Shown: piece by piece, positions 24,227 through 36,260 of the stretch
Layout: every line of letters starts with the position of its first letter
Numbering within the stretch: position 1 is the first letter of the stretch
NCBI RefSeq assembly: GCF_039555335.1
Contig: NC_092628.1
Coordinates: forward strand, 74,650,713-74,714,712
Length of the DNA stretch: 64,000 nt
Direction of reading: 5' to 3'
Source of the DNA: Amphiura filiformis
Taxonomy: Eukaryota > Echinodermata > Ophiuroidea > Amphilepidida > Amphiuridae
Translations under genes and position numbers: made by a program
Notes under the pieces: model-generated
Told to the model about the DNA's origin: nothing
Database searches by the model: none
The model's input: only the letters and a program-made list of their open reading frames with translations

Positions 24227-27200
24227 CTATGCTTTTGCCTCTTGTACTTTAATCAATCCATCTGCATAATGCAAATCCCCACTTTGTTCATATTCACACA
24301 TGTCTAGAGCCACCTCACAGCTTTCCCTCACAACTCTTTCTTTGTCCTTGGCATATTCCTTCAGTATATCTTCACTTTCATCTTGCGCTATAGAACCTAC
24401 AGAAATGCAGAGAAGTTAAAAGTACAAAATAATCCGTAAATAAGAAGCAGACGAGGATTGGGAGAATTGGTCAGTTGATTTGAGAAAGTGCTACGATGTA
24501 GCATGAAATGTCATCATAGGTATGTTTAACATCATTTTACCCAATATGTACTTGGATTTGATAACAAGAAAATGTACAAATAATACAAAATAATGTTTTC
24601 AAACCTTCAACTAATTCAAATTTGAATCCCCAGGACATATAGGACAAATTAATGTCACCATATTAATAACCATTTCCCAAGAATAATGCCACTGTTTTGC
24701 TCACAGTAAAATTTACAATTGACAGACTCCTACATGTGCAATGTAACATGCTGCCTTGTGGACCCTGCATTGAAAGTCAGTTTAAAATCACTTGAAGCGT
24801 TAACTGCATGCTTGCAAACTATTGACTACTGCTGTAATAGAATTAACTCTCACTCACCTAAGGCTTCTGCACACTCATGCCTCACCATAGCATTTTCTTC
24901 TAGTTTTTTGAGTGACTCCATGAGCTGAGGGACACACACCTTGTGTTGCATCTGACCTAACACATATGCTATCTCATGTCGGAAGAGGGCACTGTTACTG
25001 CATTGCAAACCTTAAAATAAAACAGAAGGACAATTCTTACATTAGAATACCCTACAAACCATTATTCCTATCTCTAGGGTTCATAACATGTAGGCCTGAT
25101 TTATACTCCCTAAATATTGTTACTTCTTGATGAATGTTTTCAGTCATCCAGTTGTAGTATATGAAGTTTGGAATTAAATCAAAATACTGGACTTACTATT
25201 TTTAGCAAAGCTACGTTGCGTGTGATACCATCACACTTCATCAGGCAACTGACCCGCTGGACTGGTCATGTGACAGAGGCTATCAAAACGGGCTATTTGG
25301 GAGAGAGTAGAATCGCCATCACTCAATAAAAGGGGAGGCCTACGATACAACCTATCTCACGCATGGGACAGAGCCATCAAGCCGATCCCTAGCCGTCTGT
25401 CACATGACCAGTCCAGCGGGTCAGTTGCCTGATGAAGTGTGATGGTATCACACGCAACGTAGCTTTGCTGAAAATAGTAAGTCCAGTATTTCGATTTAAT
25501 TCCAAACTTCATTGTTACTTGTGACAAAAATTATCAGCAGGTGATAAAAATTGCTGGCACAGTCAATTGCAACAGATTCTAAAATGTGCTATAATTGTAA
25601 CATATTGAACTATACAACCTTGCAGATCTAATATTCATATTCACTGATTTATCAAGTTGGGTGCTGTTGAATACTTTTTGATGTTGCAAAGCTATAATAC
25701 ATAATAGCTCTACATCATCAAGTATTTGTTTAAACTATGGAGTAATTAACCAAGTCTTATTGTATTGAGCCCTGTATTGAGTCCTCAATCACCATATTCC
25801 ACTGAAATACATTTTCATAATTAAGAGTATTGTGGCATCAACAAGAGGTACGCTAATTGTCTAAGTCTAATTTTTTTTTGTAATTTTTAGGACAAAGAAC
25901 AAACGGTAAATCAAGAATGCATCAGTTACGTAATCACCCTAATTATTTCGGATTATTCCCTTTCATTTGTATCATTATCATTATCATTTGTTCTTGCGCG
26001 CAAAGATTGGTGAATAAATTTTTGAACCATATTTTGTACTTTGTTCTCAAAATTACAAAAATGACTTTCTAAATGTTGACAGGGAGCGATGTACTCCTTG
26101 TAAAAGGAACCATTTATTGTTTAAGGGGTACTACACCCCTGCCCAAATTTGGGCCTATTTTTTCATTTTTCTTAAAAATTATAGCGCATTGGGGACAAGT
26201 AAGATGTATATTATAGAGGCAAGGACTACAACTACTGCACTGGAAATTGTATTTCAGCACAGACAACAGTTGTGGGGTTACAGTCAAAAATGAGGGAAAA
26301 CCAATATTTGATCAATAAATCAATAACTACTTGCTTTGAGTTGCTCAATTTTCAGTACAGTAGTTGTAGTCTTTGCCCCTATAATATACATATCTTACTT
26401 GCCACCAATGTGCTATAATTTTTGAGAAAAATGCAAAAATAGGCATAAAATTGGCCAGGGGTGTAGTACCCCCTTAAAGAAAATATCTAAACTCAACAAT
26501 TATCAAGGAAAGTGGAAGATTAATATGTTAGAGCAGCTGAATGCATGTTTTTTAGAATTTCAGTTAAAGAGCAAAATGCAACCACAATTCTATTCTTCAA
26601 ATGGTGGCTACATGCACCTTACAATGTGACTTGTTTCAGTAACAAAACTCATCAAGTTATTATTAGTACGGTATACCATATAGTGTATGAAACTTCATGA
26701 CAGAATACTTTTTGTTCTATTTTGAAGGTGGTTCTAAAGCTGTAAGCATGATAAGGGGATCGCCTTCAAATTTGTACTAGCCTCAGAGTAATGACACGGC
26801 AGAAAGAAGAATCTTGGTCAGCGATCAAGTTACCCCGGAAGTTACCACGACAGGAATTGCTTTTATTCTGTGTGGATGTAACTTGATTTTTGACCAAGAT
26901 TCTACTCGCTGCAATGACACGTCAGTCAAATCATCTTCCTACCTTCTGCTAAAGCTTTCACTGACTCCTCACTGTTATGATTCCTCAAAGCAAACATGGC
27001 CCTGTATCTATCAAACAATGATAACTTCTCATCTAGAAGTCTCTCCCGTAATGTCTCAATAGTAGTCTCCTCGGCAGGAGGTGCTGGATCTACAGACTCA
27101 AATGGGTTTGCTGATAGTTTAGACGACTTGTCATGCTTCTTTTGACTATGAAGCCACTGTATCCTTTGAATAGCAAGTTGACATGTCTCTGAAATCTGAA

Positions 27201-30000
27201 TCAAAATTGTCAACAGTAATTTAAGGTGGTACTACACCCCTGGCCAATTTTGTGCTTATTTTTGCATTTTTCTCAAAAATTACAGCGCATTGGTGACAAG
27301 TTAGTATATTTTAAGGGCAAGGACTACAACTACTGCACTGAAAATATTTATTTCAGCACAGACAACAGTTGTGGAGATACAGTCAAAAATGAGGGAAAAC
27401 CAATATTTGATCAATAAATTAATAACTACTTGTCTTGAGTCGATGAAATTCCAGTGTAGTAACTGGATTCCTTGCCCCTATAATATATACATAACTTATG
27501 TTACCAGTGTTTTTACTAGTTTTTGAGAACAATGAAAAAATAGTCACAAATTTATCAAGGGGCGTAGTACCACCTTAAACGTGTCAAAATGTGTGCTTTA
27601 GTGTGTTTGGGGTATGAGCTCAAATTGGCATAGAACAGGTAACAACCAATATTTAGTAACACAAATACTGCACTGATTATATACCACCACGACAAAAAAA
27701 ACTGACTGAAAGCATATATATTAATAATGCTTAAAAACATTAACTTGAAATGATCAGACTGTTAAAAATCAATATAGTATGGAGGATAAAATCTGGCCAT
27801 TTCAGGTGGATCACACCAAAAACTAATGGAGACCAATCATTTTGAAACAACCTAATTAGATGGGCTACTCATCTTTGTAATATTTTATATGGAATCTATA
27901 TATCAAGTCAACTCACCTCCTGTATTTCACTATGTTGAAATTCCTCAAGAATGTCCAGCACACTGTCTGCACCAATGGCACCAAGTGCTTCACCTGGTAT
28001 TTAAAAAAGCGCAGAGAAATATATTTAATAAATAGAGCTGTGATATGTGCAAATTTGTTTAGAATTTAAAAAAGCACTAAACTTAAACAAAGATTAAATC
28101 CAACCATTCAACCTCTATCTCCCTGAGCTGTGCTAGGTTTTATGAGAATAATACATGGTACATGTACATATACTCAGGGGCAGTTGCAGTTCTACAAATT
28201 TTGAGGACTTCTCCAAGTTGCAGGAAGTGCTATAGGGTGTCTCCAGTGTAAACTGTTTTCATTGTTGCAAAATATTAATATTGACAATAATTGACAACCT
28301 GTTTGACCTATCCGTTAATAACGATTGTGACATCAATTTTGAAATGCTATTCATTTGAATAACCACAGCTGCCAATAAAATAAATTACAATGCGAACAGA
28401 CAACCTTGAAATTGACTAACAGTAACACTAACCAATCCCAAGTGAGTAGGATTCACTTCCGCATTTTTAATATACAGATTGACATTACATAAAATACACA
28501 TTGTTGTACATGCGGGCATTCTTCATACAAGTATACATACAATCGTCAATTTGTTGGCAGAGCTGTGTTCATTCAAATGAAATTTCAATTATAATTCATG
28601 ATATCATATAAGATTCATATGTTTCAAGATCATCATAACACTTTCAACTACACTGACATGACTGAGTTTCAGAGAAGAACGGCAGTCCCTTGCTCAGATT
28701 GACACGAGCGCCCTGTTAATGAGCGACATACACAGACAGAGCTTTGTGTTGACTTCAAGGGTGCCGATCTGCGCCAACCAGCGATTTGACACAAATTTGG
28801 CCAATCAGATTATTGGTCTGTTGCTATGCTTGGTTGGTTGGTATAGTTGACTGGATATCCCGCCTTTTATCAGGTGCACCACATAAAATATGTGTAAATT
28901 TGTAGAAGTTCACATAAAAACACCGATGCATACGAAAACGTTTGCCACACCACCACAACAATGTTCATGCAATATCAATAAAAAGTACAAAGTAATTGCA
29001 GCAGACCACCACCAAAGTAAAAAGTAACAAGGAGCAGGTCAAAGTTATACAGCCACCAGTACAGTAGAAAAAATAAAATAAGCGGAGTACATTGTACATT
29101 AGAGCTTGTGCATGTGTGTAACATGAATATGATTGTCAGACAATTGATTCAGCCAATCAGAACTAGTCGGTGTTATACACTTTCAGTTTCCCATGCGTTT
29201 GAATGGGAATTATTTTGCCTACTCGCCACAAGTTTAGGGAGCACATTTCTTCAATATTTTGACAAGTTGACATCAAATGTTCTATTCAATATTGTTTGCC
29301 AATGTCTTTTGCCAATAGTACGTCCAAAGTTGTAATTTTGTGTTTTTGATCGCAAAGATCGGATATTTTTATTCCCGATTCCAATTCTGAACCCTTCGCA
29401 AGGGTGCAGAAATCGGTGAAACTTTGAAGATAATTTTGCCTTTTTGGACACTAAAATGCATTCGATCCTTAATTTTGTTTCAACCGAGTCTTATTAGCAA
29501 GCACAATTTTATATACATTGATGAAATTTTAAAGATTTTTTTTTCAAATTTCTGACCTGCGCAAATCGTTAAGTGTGTATTTCACATTGATATCCAAAAT
29601 GGCGTAAGCCAGTCCTAAATATACATACATGTAGGTACGGCATATATAGGACTGGCAAGCGAGTCTATTCTTCTCTGACAAAAACTGTAATTTAGTGTAA
29701 AGACAGTTTATTCGATTTCTCACCTGCTTCATGTCTAACAATTGTCTCCTGATTCTCATCTCTCAGAACACTCTCCAAAGCAGGTATAGCACCCTTATCT
29801 TGCATTTGACCCAAACAATACGCACATTCATGTTTGAGAAGGGCTGAAGAATCACCAAAACATTTACTGATGCAGTCAATAGCGGTCTGTCCACCAAGAT
29901 TACGCAATGTAAACAATGCCCGAAATCGACCTGCAAGGGGCTCTTTGGGATCATTTAAAACATCCCCAATTTTTCTTACTGTTTCATAATCTGTATTCAT
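24227..30000 (-). CDS. DOHH: Deoxyhypusine hydroxylase, complete
   Basis: This enzyme is a HEAT-repeat diiron monooxygenase that completes hypusine formation on eIF5A by hydroxylating deoxyhypusine in the cytosol. Five exons in transcript order: 29724-30000 (ATG), 27917-27993, 26943-27195, 24858-25010 and 24227-24396 (TAG), all GT-AG, 930 nt, 309 aa; the human enzyme has 302. Two half-molecules of HEAT repeats are visible. All four His-Glu metal-ligand pairs are present: H57-E58 ([14 protein letters not shown]), H90-E91 ([13 protein letters not shown]), H214-E215 ([14 protein letters not shown]) and H247-E248 ([11 protein letters not shown]). The linker keeps [10 protein letters not shown] and the C-terminus [12 protein letters not shown]. 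The start is the first Met and aligns with the family start. Introns 2 and 3 each hold a copy of one TTAA-flanked MITE, and intron 3 a long hairpin. It is convergent with SLC44A1. Certain in family, expected to be active. Confidence 0.96.
25163..25510. mobile_element. Foldback element with near-perfect 114-bp arms
   Basis: The left arm 25163-25276 (starts GAAGTTTGGAATTAAATC) and right arm 25397-25510 are reverse complements with two differences that I count. They enclose a spacer of 120 bp without an ORF. Such symmetry implies a young insertion or arm conversion. It lies in DOHH intron 3 and would form a long hairpin in the pre-mRNA. Confidence 0.85.
26121..26477. mobile_element. TTAA-flanked MITE, family B, copy 1
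   Basis: It begins TTAAGGGGTACTACACCCCT and ends with the complement (GGGGTGTAGTACCCCCTTAA). The arms continue into imperfect pairing over roughly 140 bp. TTAA at both ends suggests a piggyBac-type target site. The interior is about 80% like copy 2 (AAGGACTACAACTACTGCAC, AACCAATATTTGATCAATAA). It is in DOHH intron 3. Confidence 0.8.
26809..26902. repeat. Inverted repeat beside DOHH exon 3
   Basis: GAATCTTGGTCAGCGATCAA on the left pairs with TTGATTTTTGACCAAGATTC on the right. The pair is bracketed by direct repeats AATGACACG (26790-26798 and 26913-26921), possibly a 9-bp target duplication. The right flank ends about 20 bp from the donor of DOHH exon 3. Confidence 0.55.
27221..27578. mobile_element. 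TTAA-flanked MITE, family B, copy 2
   Basis: It has the same ends (TTAAGGTGGTACTACACCCC and complement) and the same orientation as the element at 26121-26477, with an alignable interior. It is in DOHH intron 2, starting 25 bp upstream (in transcript sense) of the acceptor of exon 3. Two members so close, one in each intron beside exon 3, could be independent insertions or a local duplication. Confidence 0.8.
29166..29290 (+). repeat. Interspersed repeat, family C, copy 1
   Basis: A block running CACTTTCAGTTTCCCATGCG, TTTGAATGGGA, then CATTTCTTCAATATTTTGAC and GACATCAAATGTTCTA recurs at 55330-55460 and 56185-56345 in the same order and orientation. No ORF or terminal repeats were recognised. 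It lies in DOHH intron 1 (antisense to that gene). Confidence 0.65.
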
Positions 30001-30630
30001 GATGACTAGAAGTCTCCTCTTGCTGATTGTAAATAGATTTATGAGTTGTTTATGGATTTGCTACATAACGTGTGTCGGATCGCTAGAAAACATGTGTTTT
30101 GTTATGATTTTGTAATCCCTTTAAACCAACGTTTCTAGTAAGACTCAGATATCAATTTTTTTCTAGGTTAAATTTATCACAACTTGAAGTTTCATAACAG
30201 TTGTTAAACACGTTGTTATTTTCTAATTTTCTTGTAACAATATCACAATAAAATACAAAAGTTCTAATAATGTACTAAATGCCAAAAACATTTTCCAAAT
30301 GGAGATAGCTTTTTTCTATTTTAGAAACATAATTGATCATGGGTCATGGGGTCATCTCAGGTCAAATTATTTTCGATGCTGAAGTTCACGAAGGTGGGCG
30401 TTTTTCACCTAAAACACCTGAAAGCTATGTAAGATTTAAACGATTGAGTCAGTGTATGCATAATATTGTAAATAATAAATAAGCGAATGAAGAAAACAAT
30501 TTAAATATGATTGAAAAAAGCGTTTAAATTGAACAAGTTTAAACTAAAGTGATAAGCTTTTGCAATGTTTGGTTTCATGCATGGTTTTAATGTTACAATA
30601 ATAAACAATTGTACGGTACTCAAATAGGGG
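30001..30630. other. DOHH 5' flank
   Basis: This holds the presumed promoter and 5' UTR of DOHH, read leftwards. I see no clear TATA box, CpG-rich block or divergent gene. The flank is AT-rich and runs into the inverted-repeat element starting at 30631. Confidence 0.4.
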
Positions 30631-31960
30631 AATGCTGACAAGCGGTTAAAGACAGCTTTGCGTCCTATTGTTATTGCATTGGATTATAGAAGATTACCTC
30701 ACGACCACAACACTTCCTATCAAGTCCAAAGAGCTTTATTGATGTGCAATTGTTCAGAGTTGACATGACACATGTCGATCGATCATCGATTCTCTGCATT
30801 CACAATAACTACTTCGGGCATACCAAATAACTTCTGTGTGGCCTATGTAGCTATGTATGAATGAGCCGACTGTTGCACAGAATATCCTTTACCAGACCGG
30901 GTTGGGCAGGGGATTTTTAATTAATAATGCTTTTCGATGTTTTACTGCCTTTGATAAAATAAATGAAAACGGCAAGAAGAAGTAGAAGAATAAATTCAAA
31001 TAAAAAACAAACAGAACAACCGAAAACCTTGATATTAAAACGAAAAGAAGAAGAAGAAAAAACAAACAAACTATGATTAAAAGTTTCCGCACTAGTTGAC
31101 AAATCCAAACTTTTTAGAGCCATGCCTACAGGACCTACGGTATTCGTATACTGCTGCCCAAAAACTAAATTAGAACTTATGATAAAAGTCAGAGAAAATG
31201 TTTTGTTAACCATGTTCACTTGTTGAACTTATGATTAAAATCTTATATACAAGTTACAGATAAAAACTTTTTCTATAATATTTCATAATAATTAATAGGC
31301 CTATAGGCCTAACACTTATTGATACTACTTGAATCTAGACCATGCAGGAACCCGTTCATACTGACAAAATTATCATTAAAAAAATCATTAAATCACTCAT
31401 AGTCATAGGCCTACCTTAAAAACTATTCCATGTTTTTCAAAAATTCAAACGAATTAACAAAAAAAGTTGTTACATATCAATTAAATAAATAAATAAAGTT
31501 TAAATAGAGTATAATGTTGTTAAATAAATAGATGAATAAATGAATATTAAAATATTAAATAAGTAAATCGGAATACAAATAATAAATAATTAGTAATTGA
31601 ATGAATCAGAATGAAATAAATAGGCCTAGGCCCCTACATAGGAATAAATAAATATATTTATAAAAATAATAAATTAGTAAATAAATGAATGAATATAATA
31701 ATATCAGGATAATCATACGCCTATAACAAGAATATAAACAATTCTATTAATTATAGCCGTGACCCTGGCCTTGTCAGGTCACGTCTTCGGCCGCAAAGCT
31801 GTGCACTGTATATCCAGCTATATCCGGGACTTTCCGGGTATCGATTATAACGGTGTTGCTGTGAATGCTAGAACCATTAACAATCGATTGACTTGATGTA
31901 TCTATAATCCAATGCAATAACAATAGGACGCAAAGCTGTCTTCAACCGCTTGTGAATGCT
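30631..31960. mobile_element. 1.33-kb element with 60-bp terminal inverted repeats
   Basis: The ends AATGCTGACAAGCGGTTAAA and the complement of AACCGCTTGTGAATGCT begin arms of about 60 bp. They are nearly identical through GACAGCTTTGCGTCCTATTG and TTATTGCATTGGATTATAG. Weaker pairing (TCGATTCTCTGCATTCAC-like blocks) continues inward. No transposase frame is visible. The interior includes an A/T low-complexity tract at about 31430-31740 (AAATAAAT-type). It is probably a non-autonomous DNA transposon. Confidence 0.75.
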
Positions 31961-32539
31961 GTGGGTTTGTTCAGCTGTCAACTCTCACGCATTGGGTCAC
32001 TTTCTCACGGTCTCACGCCAAGGTAGTATAATCTCACGCCTAGGTAGTCAATTTCACACAAAAAGCTGGTAAATGAGTAAATTCTCACGCATCATCAAAA
32101 TAATTTGTTGTCCCTAACCCCCCCCACTTTCCAGATTCTTGCGGGCCGTGGCGCCAATATTCTCGGGTCAAAATGAACATTGTAGTCGGCAAATCCTGGT
32201 ACGCTTTTGTCTCACGCCAAGCAATTCCAAAAAGTTGACAGCCCTGGTTTGTTTGTGGGTGGGTCCACGCAAAAACTCCGTCAGTTTCGATCCAAATGTC
32301 GTCAAATTCATACGGGAGGTCGAGGAATACACGAGAACGTGGTTAAACTCTATATTTGATTGCAAACGGTCAAGAATTGACTTCAAAATCGGTAAAAAAA
32401 AGGAAGGCAGCGTAATAGTACGGCACTATCATAAGGGTAGGCTACGGGAGGAAGGAAGCAAGCAAAAAGACGGGGTACGGTGTTATGGTTTTAGGGTCTT
32501 TACGTAATAAAATACCAATTTGGCGTTGTATTAAACGCC
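31961..32539. other. Gene-free stretch with a TCACGC-rich segment
   Basis: From about 31985 to 32100 the hexamer TCACGC recurs five times at irregular spacing. The segment 32408-32427 is identical over 20 bp to 55969-55988 (both contain GCGTAATAGTACGGCACT), so it belongs to a dispersed repeat. The open frame 32139-32507 shows no recognised domain. Confidence 0.4.
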
Positions 32540-33506
32540 ATTTACAGCCCATTCCCGCTTGTCCCTTCTCATACTTTTCTTGACTTCCTTGTCTTTGCTC
32601 TGGTATTCGTCTTTTAAGTTCTGTTTGATTCTGCTTGACTTTGTCTGTTCAATGTCTCTCTTCAGCTAATTTATCCTCTCTACTAAATCCCATGATTCCT
32701 TGCTGATCCATGGTTTCTTATCCTTCTTTTTGTACCCGAGAACCTATGCAGTTTCTTTGTAAGCATTCTTAAAATGTTGCCACTTCTTCTCTACACTAAC
32801 ACTCTCTTCTACATCCTCATAATCTTGGAGTACATCAAATCTATTTTTGAGTTCAATTTTGAAATTTGATCTGATGGTAGTCTGTTGGAGTTTGGTTGTA
32901 TCAAATTTCCTTCTTGTCACTTATGGTTGTTGCTTTCTTTTCAACTTAATCTTGGGTTTGGTACGAACTAGTTGATGACTCCATCTGGAGAAACTCATGT
33001 TTGCTTGTGTATCTGTCGATGAGGAAAAATTGTTCCAGTAATCACAAGGTTATTTAGATTACAAAAGTCGACAAGCCTCTCTCCATTGTCATTCCTCACT
33101 CCTAGTCCATGTTTTCCCATGATGCTTTCACAGCCTTCATTATCCTCTCCAACCTTAGCATTAAGGTCTCCCATCACAATAAGTACGTCATGTTTGTGAA
33201 TGCTATATACAATTGCTTGCAGTTGGTCATAAAAATTGTCTTTATCCTCTTCATTTGTTTCATTGGTGGGTGTATATACTTGAAGGATTGAGAATTTCAA
33301 AAATTTCGAAAAGAATCTTGCAAGACTTGCATAAATGATCCTATCGTTTATTGGTTTCCATTCTATCAATGCCTGCTCTGCCTTATTCGACATCATTATT
33401 GCAACTCCGTGTTGATGTAAATTATCTTCTCTCCCAGAAAAAATCACACTTTCTCCTGTGCTCAACTTGACCTTTCCATGCCCTGTCCATCTACACTCAA
33501 CTTAAC

Positions 33507-34363
33507 GGCGAGTACCCGCTAGTCCGAAGGACCGCTAGTCCGAAGGTTCGTTAGTCCGAAGGTTCGCTAGTCCGAACACGTATTGCAATGGAGGACGGAC
33601 GGTCGCTAGTCCGAATTTGCAAAAGGTTCGCTAGTCCGAAAAAAGGTTCGCTAGTCCGAAGGTTCGCTAGTCCGAAGGTTCGCTAGTCCGAATTTATTAA
33701 AAGGTTCGCTAGTCCGAATTGTTAATCAGGTTCGCTAATCCGAATCAAAAAAAGGTGCTCTAGTCCGAATTTTAAATAAGGTCCGCTAGTCCGAATTTTA
33801 TATAAGGTTAAGCTAGTCCGAATGATAAATAAGGCCAGCTAGTCCGAATTCTAAATAGGTCCGCTAGTCCGAATTTTCTTTAAAGAACCTGATCAGCGCC
33901 ACCATACACCGGTCTCAAAATGTATTGGAGGTGTTTGCCTGAGTAGGTGCACACAGGTTCACAACATTGTTCATGTTTTGCATTGTTTCTTTAAAAGTAA
34001 TGATGGCAAGTACATAAAAGTATACATTTTCAGAAAGGAAACAATGCAAATAACCCAATAAGTTTCCAAATCGATGAAAACTGTATATTTATGTTCTAAA
34101 GACACAAAAAGTATACATGGTATAGATGCTGTTTTTCTAAAGTATTTGAATATTTATTCCTTTTAAAAATTACTGATGTAGGTTTTGCAGATTGAATGAA
34201 ATTGCAATCAAATATACACCATCGCCTCAATGGTAATGGAAATAATTCAAAACAACAACGAGAGCTAGGCCTATTATGAATGTCTAAAATACAAACTTTT
34301 CTATTTATTTTATTTCTTCATTGATTAAATCTTTCTCTATAAATCCTTTTTCCTTTAATTCAT

Positions 34364-34425
<62 letters not shown>

Positions 34426-34913
34426 TTCCTTCCTTCCTTCCTTCCTTCCTTCCTTCCTTCCTTCCTTCCTTCCTTCCTTCCTTCCTTCCTTCCTTCCTTC
34501 CTTCCTTCCTTCCTTCCTTCCTTCCTTCCTTCCTTCCTTCCTTCCTTCCTTCCTTCCTTCTTTCCTTTCTTTCTTTCTTCCTTCTTTCCTTTCTTTCTTT
34601 CTTAAATTCGGACTAGCGGACCTTATTTAAAATTCGGACTAGCGAACCTTATTCATAATTCGGACTAGCGAACCCTAAATCAAATTCGAATTAGCGGACA
34701 TGATTTTAAATTCGGACTAGCGAACCTTATATATAATTCGGACTAGCGAGCCTTATTTAAAATTCGGACTAGCGAACCTAGTTAAAAATTCGGACTAGCG
34801 GACCGTATTTAGAATTGAATAGAGAACCTTCGGACTAGCGGACCTTCGGACTAGCGAACCTTCGGACTAGCGAACCTTCGGACTGGCGGGCCTTCGGACT
34901 AGCGGGCTGTAAC
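33507..34913. mobile_element. Foldback (TU/FB-like) transposon with satellite-built inverted arms
   Basis: The left arm (33507-33890) has 16 copies, and the right arm (34604-34913) 13 inverted copies, of GGTTCGCTAGTCCGAA. In both arms the outer units are packed at 16 bp and the inner units are separated by about 10-bp AT spacers, so the arms mirror each other in architecture. The centre holds about 470 bp of unique AT-rich DNA and, asymmetrically, the CTTT/CTTC microsatellite. CAACTTAAC flanks the element at 33498-33506 and 34914-34922, and removing the element rejoins a retrotransposon coding region. Long arms of tandem subunits with 8-9-bp duplications define Drosophila FB and sea-urchin TU elements. 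No transposase is encoded. Confidence 0.88.
34363..34603. repeat. (CTTT)n/(CTTC)n microsatellite
   Basis: About 240 bp of pyrimidine tetranucleotides shift from CTTT to CTTC and back. It lies inside the foldback element against its right arm. The open frame across it (Ser/Phe/Leu/Pro only) is an artefact. Confidence 0.97.
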
Positions 34914-35300
34914 CAACTTAACTCCCAAGACATCAATGTCATATCTTTCCATCTGCTTTGCAAGCTGAGCAGATTTTCCAATGGTGTATAGTGTTATTAC
35001 ATTCCAACATCCTATGTTAGTGATTACTTTCGGCCTGGTTAACGACGTAGTCGGCCACTGAACGTCCTTTCGGCTTTGATTCAGAAGCCTCATGCTGTCC
35101 ACACACATGATATTATCATCTTCTGGTATCTGGACCATCGCCTCACCAACTCCATTTCCAGTGTTAGCTGTATTTATAGTTTCTTTGATTCTTGCAGTTT
35201 CCGTAACAAAGTTTTGAACTGGACGGGTTGTTGGCCCACCGCAGTAGGTTTGTTTTCAGGGTTTTCCTTCCCTTAGCGATATCCTTGTTAGCCTAGAACC

Positions 35301-36260
35301 GCAAGGAACTTGTTTCCAGGGTGCACCAGCTTGGAGGTGAGGTTGACTTGAGTGTTCTAGGGTTCATCAGCAGACTACTGCTTTTCGCTTTTCACCCATA
35401 TTGGGCTAGCTGACCTCAACATCGCTCGCTGTGATGCAAAGCGCTTGAGCACCCCTTACATGTACACAGGTACCCCCTACTCTAAAGTCCAACAGGATTG
35501 ACTTTTGAAGAAAAGTTCTGGCACCACATCTTTGTTTCTGTTTCATTTCTTTTTCTTTATTTTTGTTCAGTGATTCAATACAAGTCTAGCTTTCTTTTAA
35601 ACTGTAAGAAGCTTCTGTGCTCAATCACACTCGATGGTACCATTGGGGTATGGGAGAATCATCTTGGTCTTCCCCCTCCACCCCCTTTCCCAGTGTTCGA
35701 AATATGCCTCAAAAAGTTACAGGCCAGCCGGGCTTGACCTTAAAAAGTTACCGGCCAGCCGGACCGGCAACTATAGATGCCAGTCAGAAAAGTTACCGGC
35801 CAGGCCAAAAAGTTACAGGCCAATGGCCGGCTGACCGGCCCTATTTCGAACGCTGCCCTTTCCCATGCAATGGCAATATAAAATAAACCCTACAAGACAA
35901 TTATAGTGCTAACTACTAGGGCCTTTTGATTGTGGCATGTAGAGTCTTACGAACATCGCATACACATTCAACTAATATTTCGATCATATGTATTAAAAGA
36001 CAGGAAACATTGTTTTGTCACAAAGACAGCACCTTAACTCAAGCATTGATTTTGCATGGTATGAAACATGGTAAGTCAATTAACTAGTGGGCTGTATAAT
36101 TATCTGAGACTCTGAGTTACAATGTACCTTCTAAAAATATGTTGCAGTGGTGTATAATTTATTTATTCTGTTTGATTCATCCTTGTTTAGGTTATGGAGT
36201 AGCCTTGTGTTGACACTGATAAACTTGGATGCAGTAAGATGACCAGCGCCCTCTACTACA
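35301..36260. other. Intergenic stretch with a short GGCCAGCCGG-type repeat
   Basis: At 35700-35850 the motif AAAAAGTTACCGGCCAGCCG occurs about four to five times with variation (AAAGTTACAGGCC and similar), making several overlapping frames. The remainder to 36260 has no recognised gene. A pyrimidine-rich acceptor-like TTCATCCTTGTTTAG ends at 36190, just before the small membrane ORFs, and might begin their transcript's last exon. Confidence 0.45.

Larger units (their letters stand above)
32540..35300 (-). mobile_element. Broken non-LTR retrotransposon (endonuclease region), split by a later insertion
   Basis: In reverse orientation, 35138-34923 encodes the start of an endonuclease/exonuclease/phosphatase domain (GCWNVITLYTIGKSAQL). 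After the insertion, 33497-32995 continues it: WTGHGKVKLSTGE, LQVYTPTNET, then the metal-site-type VMGDLNAKVGED near 33170. The next part (32990-32545) matches the Lys-rich linker of such elements (KPWISKESWDL). It is dead: a stop replaces the expected Trp after HKQT, further stops follow, part of the domain is deleted, and no reverse transcriptase remains. Similar proteins are often annotated craniofacial development protein 2-like. The clade is not determined. The right boundary is approximate. Confidence 0.75.

Noticed and set aside
34321-34605. Open frame of Ser/Phe/Leu/Pro repeats
   Set aside because: It is a translation of the CTTT/CTTC microsatellite.
33507-34913. Regularly spaced short repeats resembling a CRISPR array
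   Set aside because: The units are 16 bp with 0-10-bp AT spacers, the two arms are inverted to each other, a 9-bp target duplication flanks the block, and the host DNA is eukaryotic. This is a foldback transposon.
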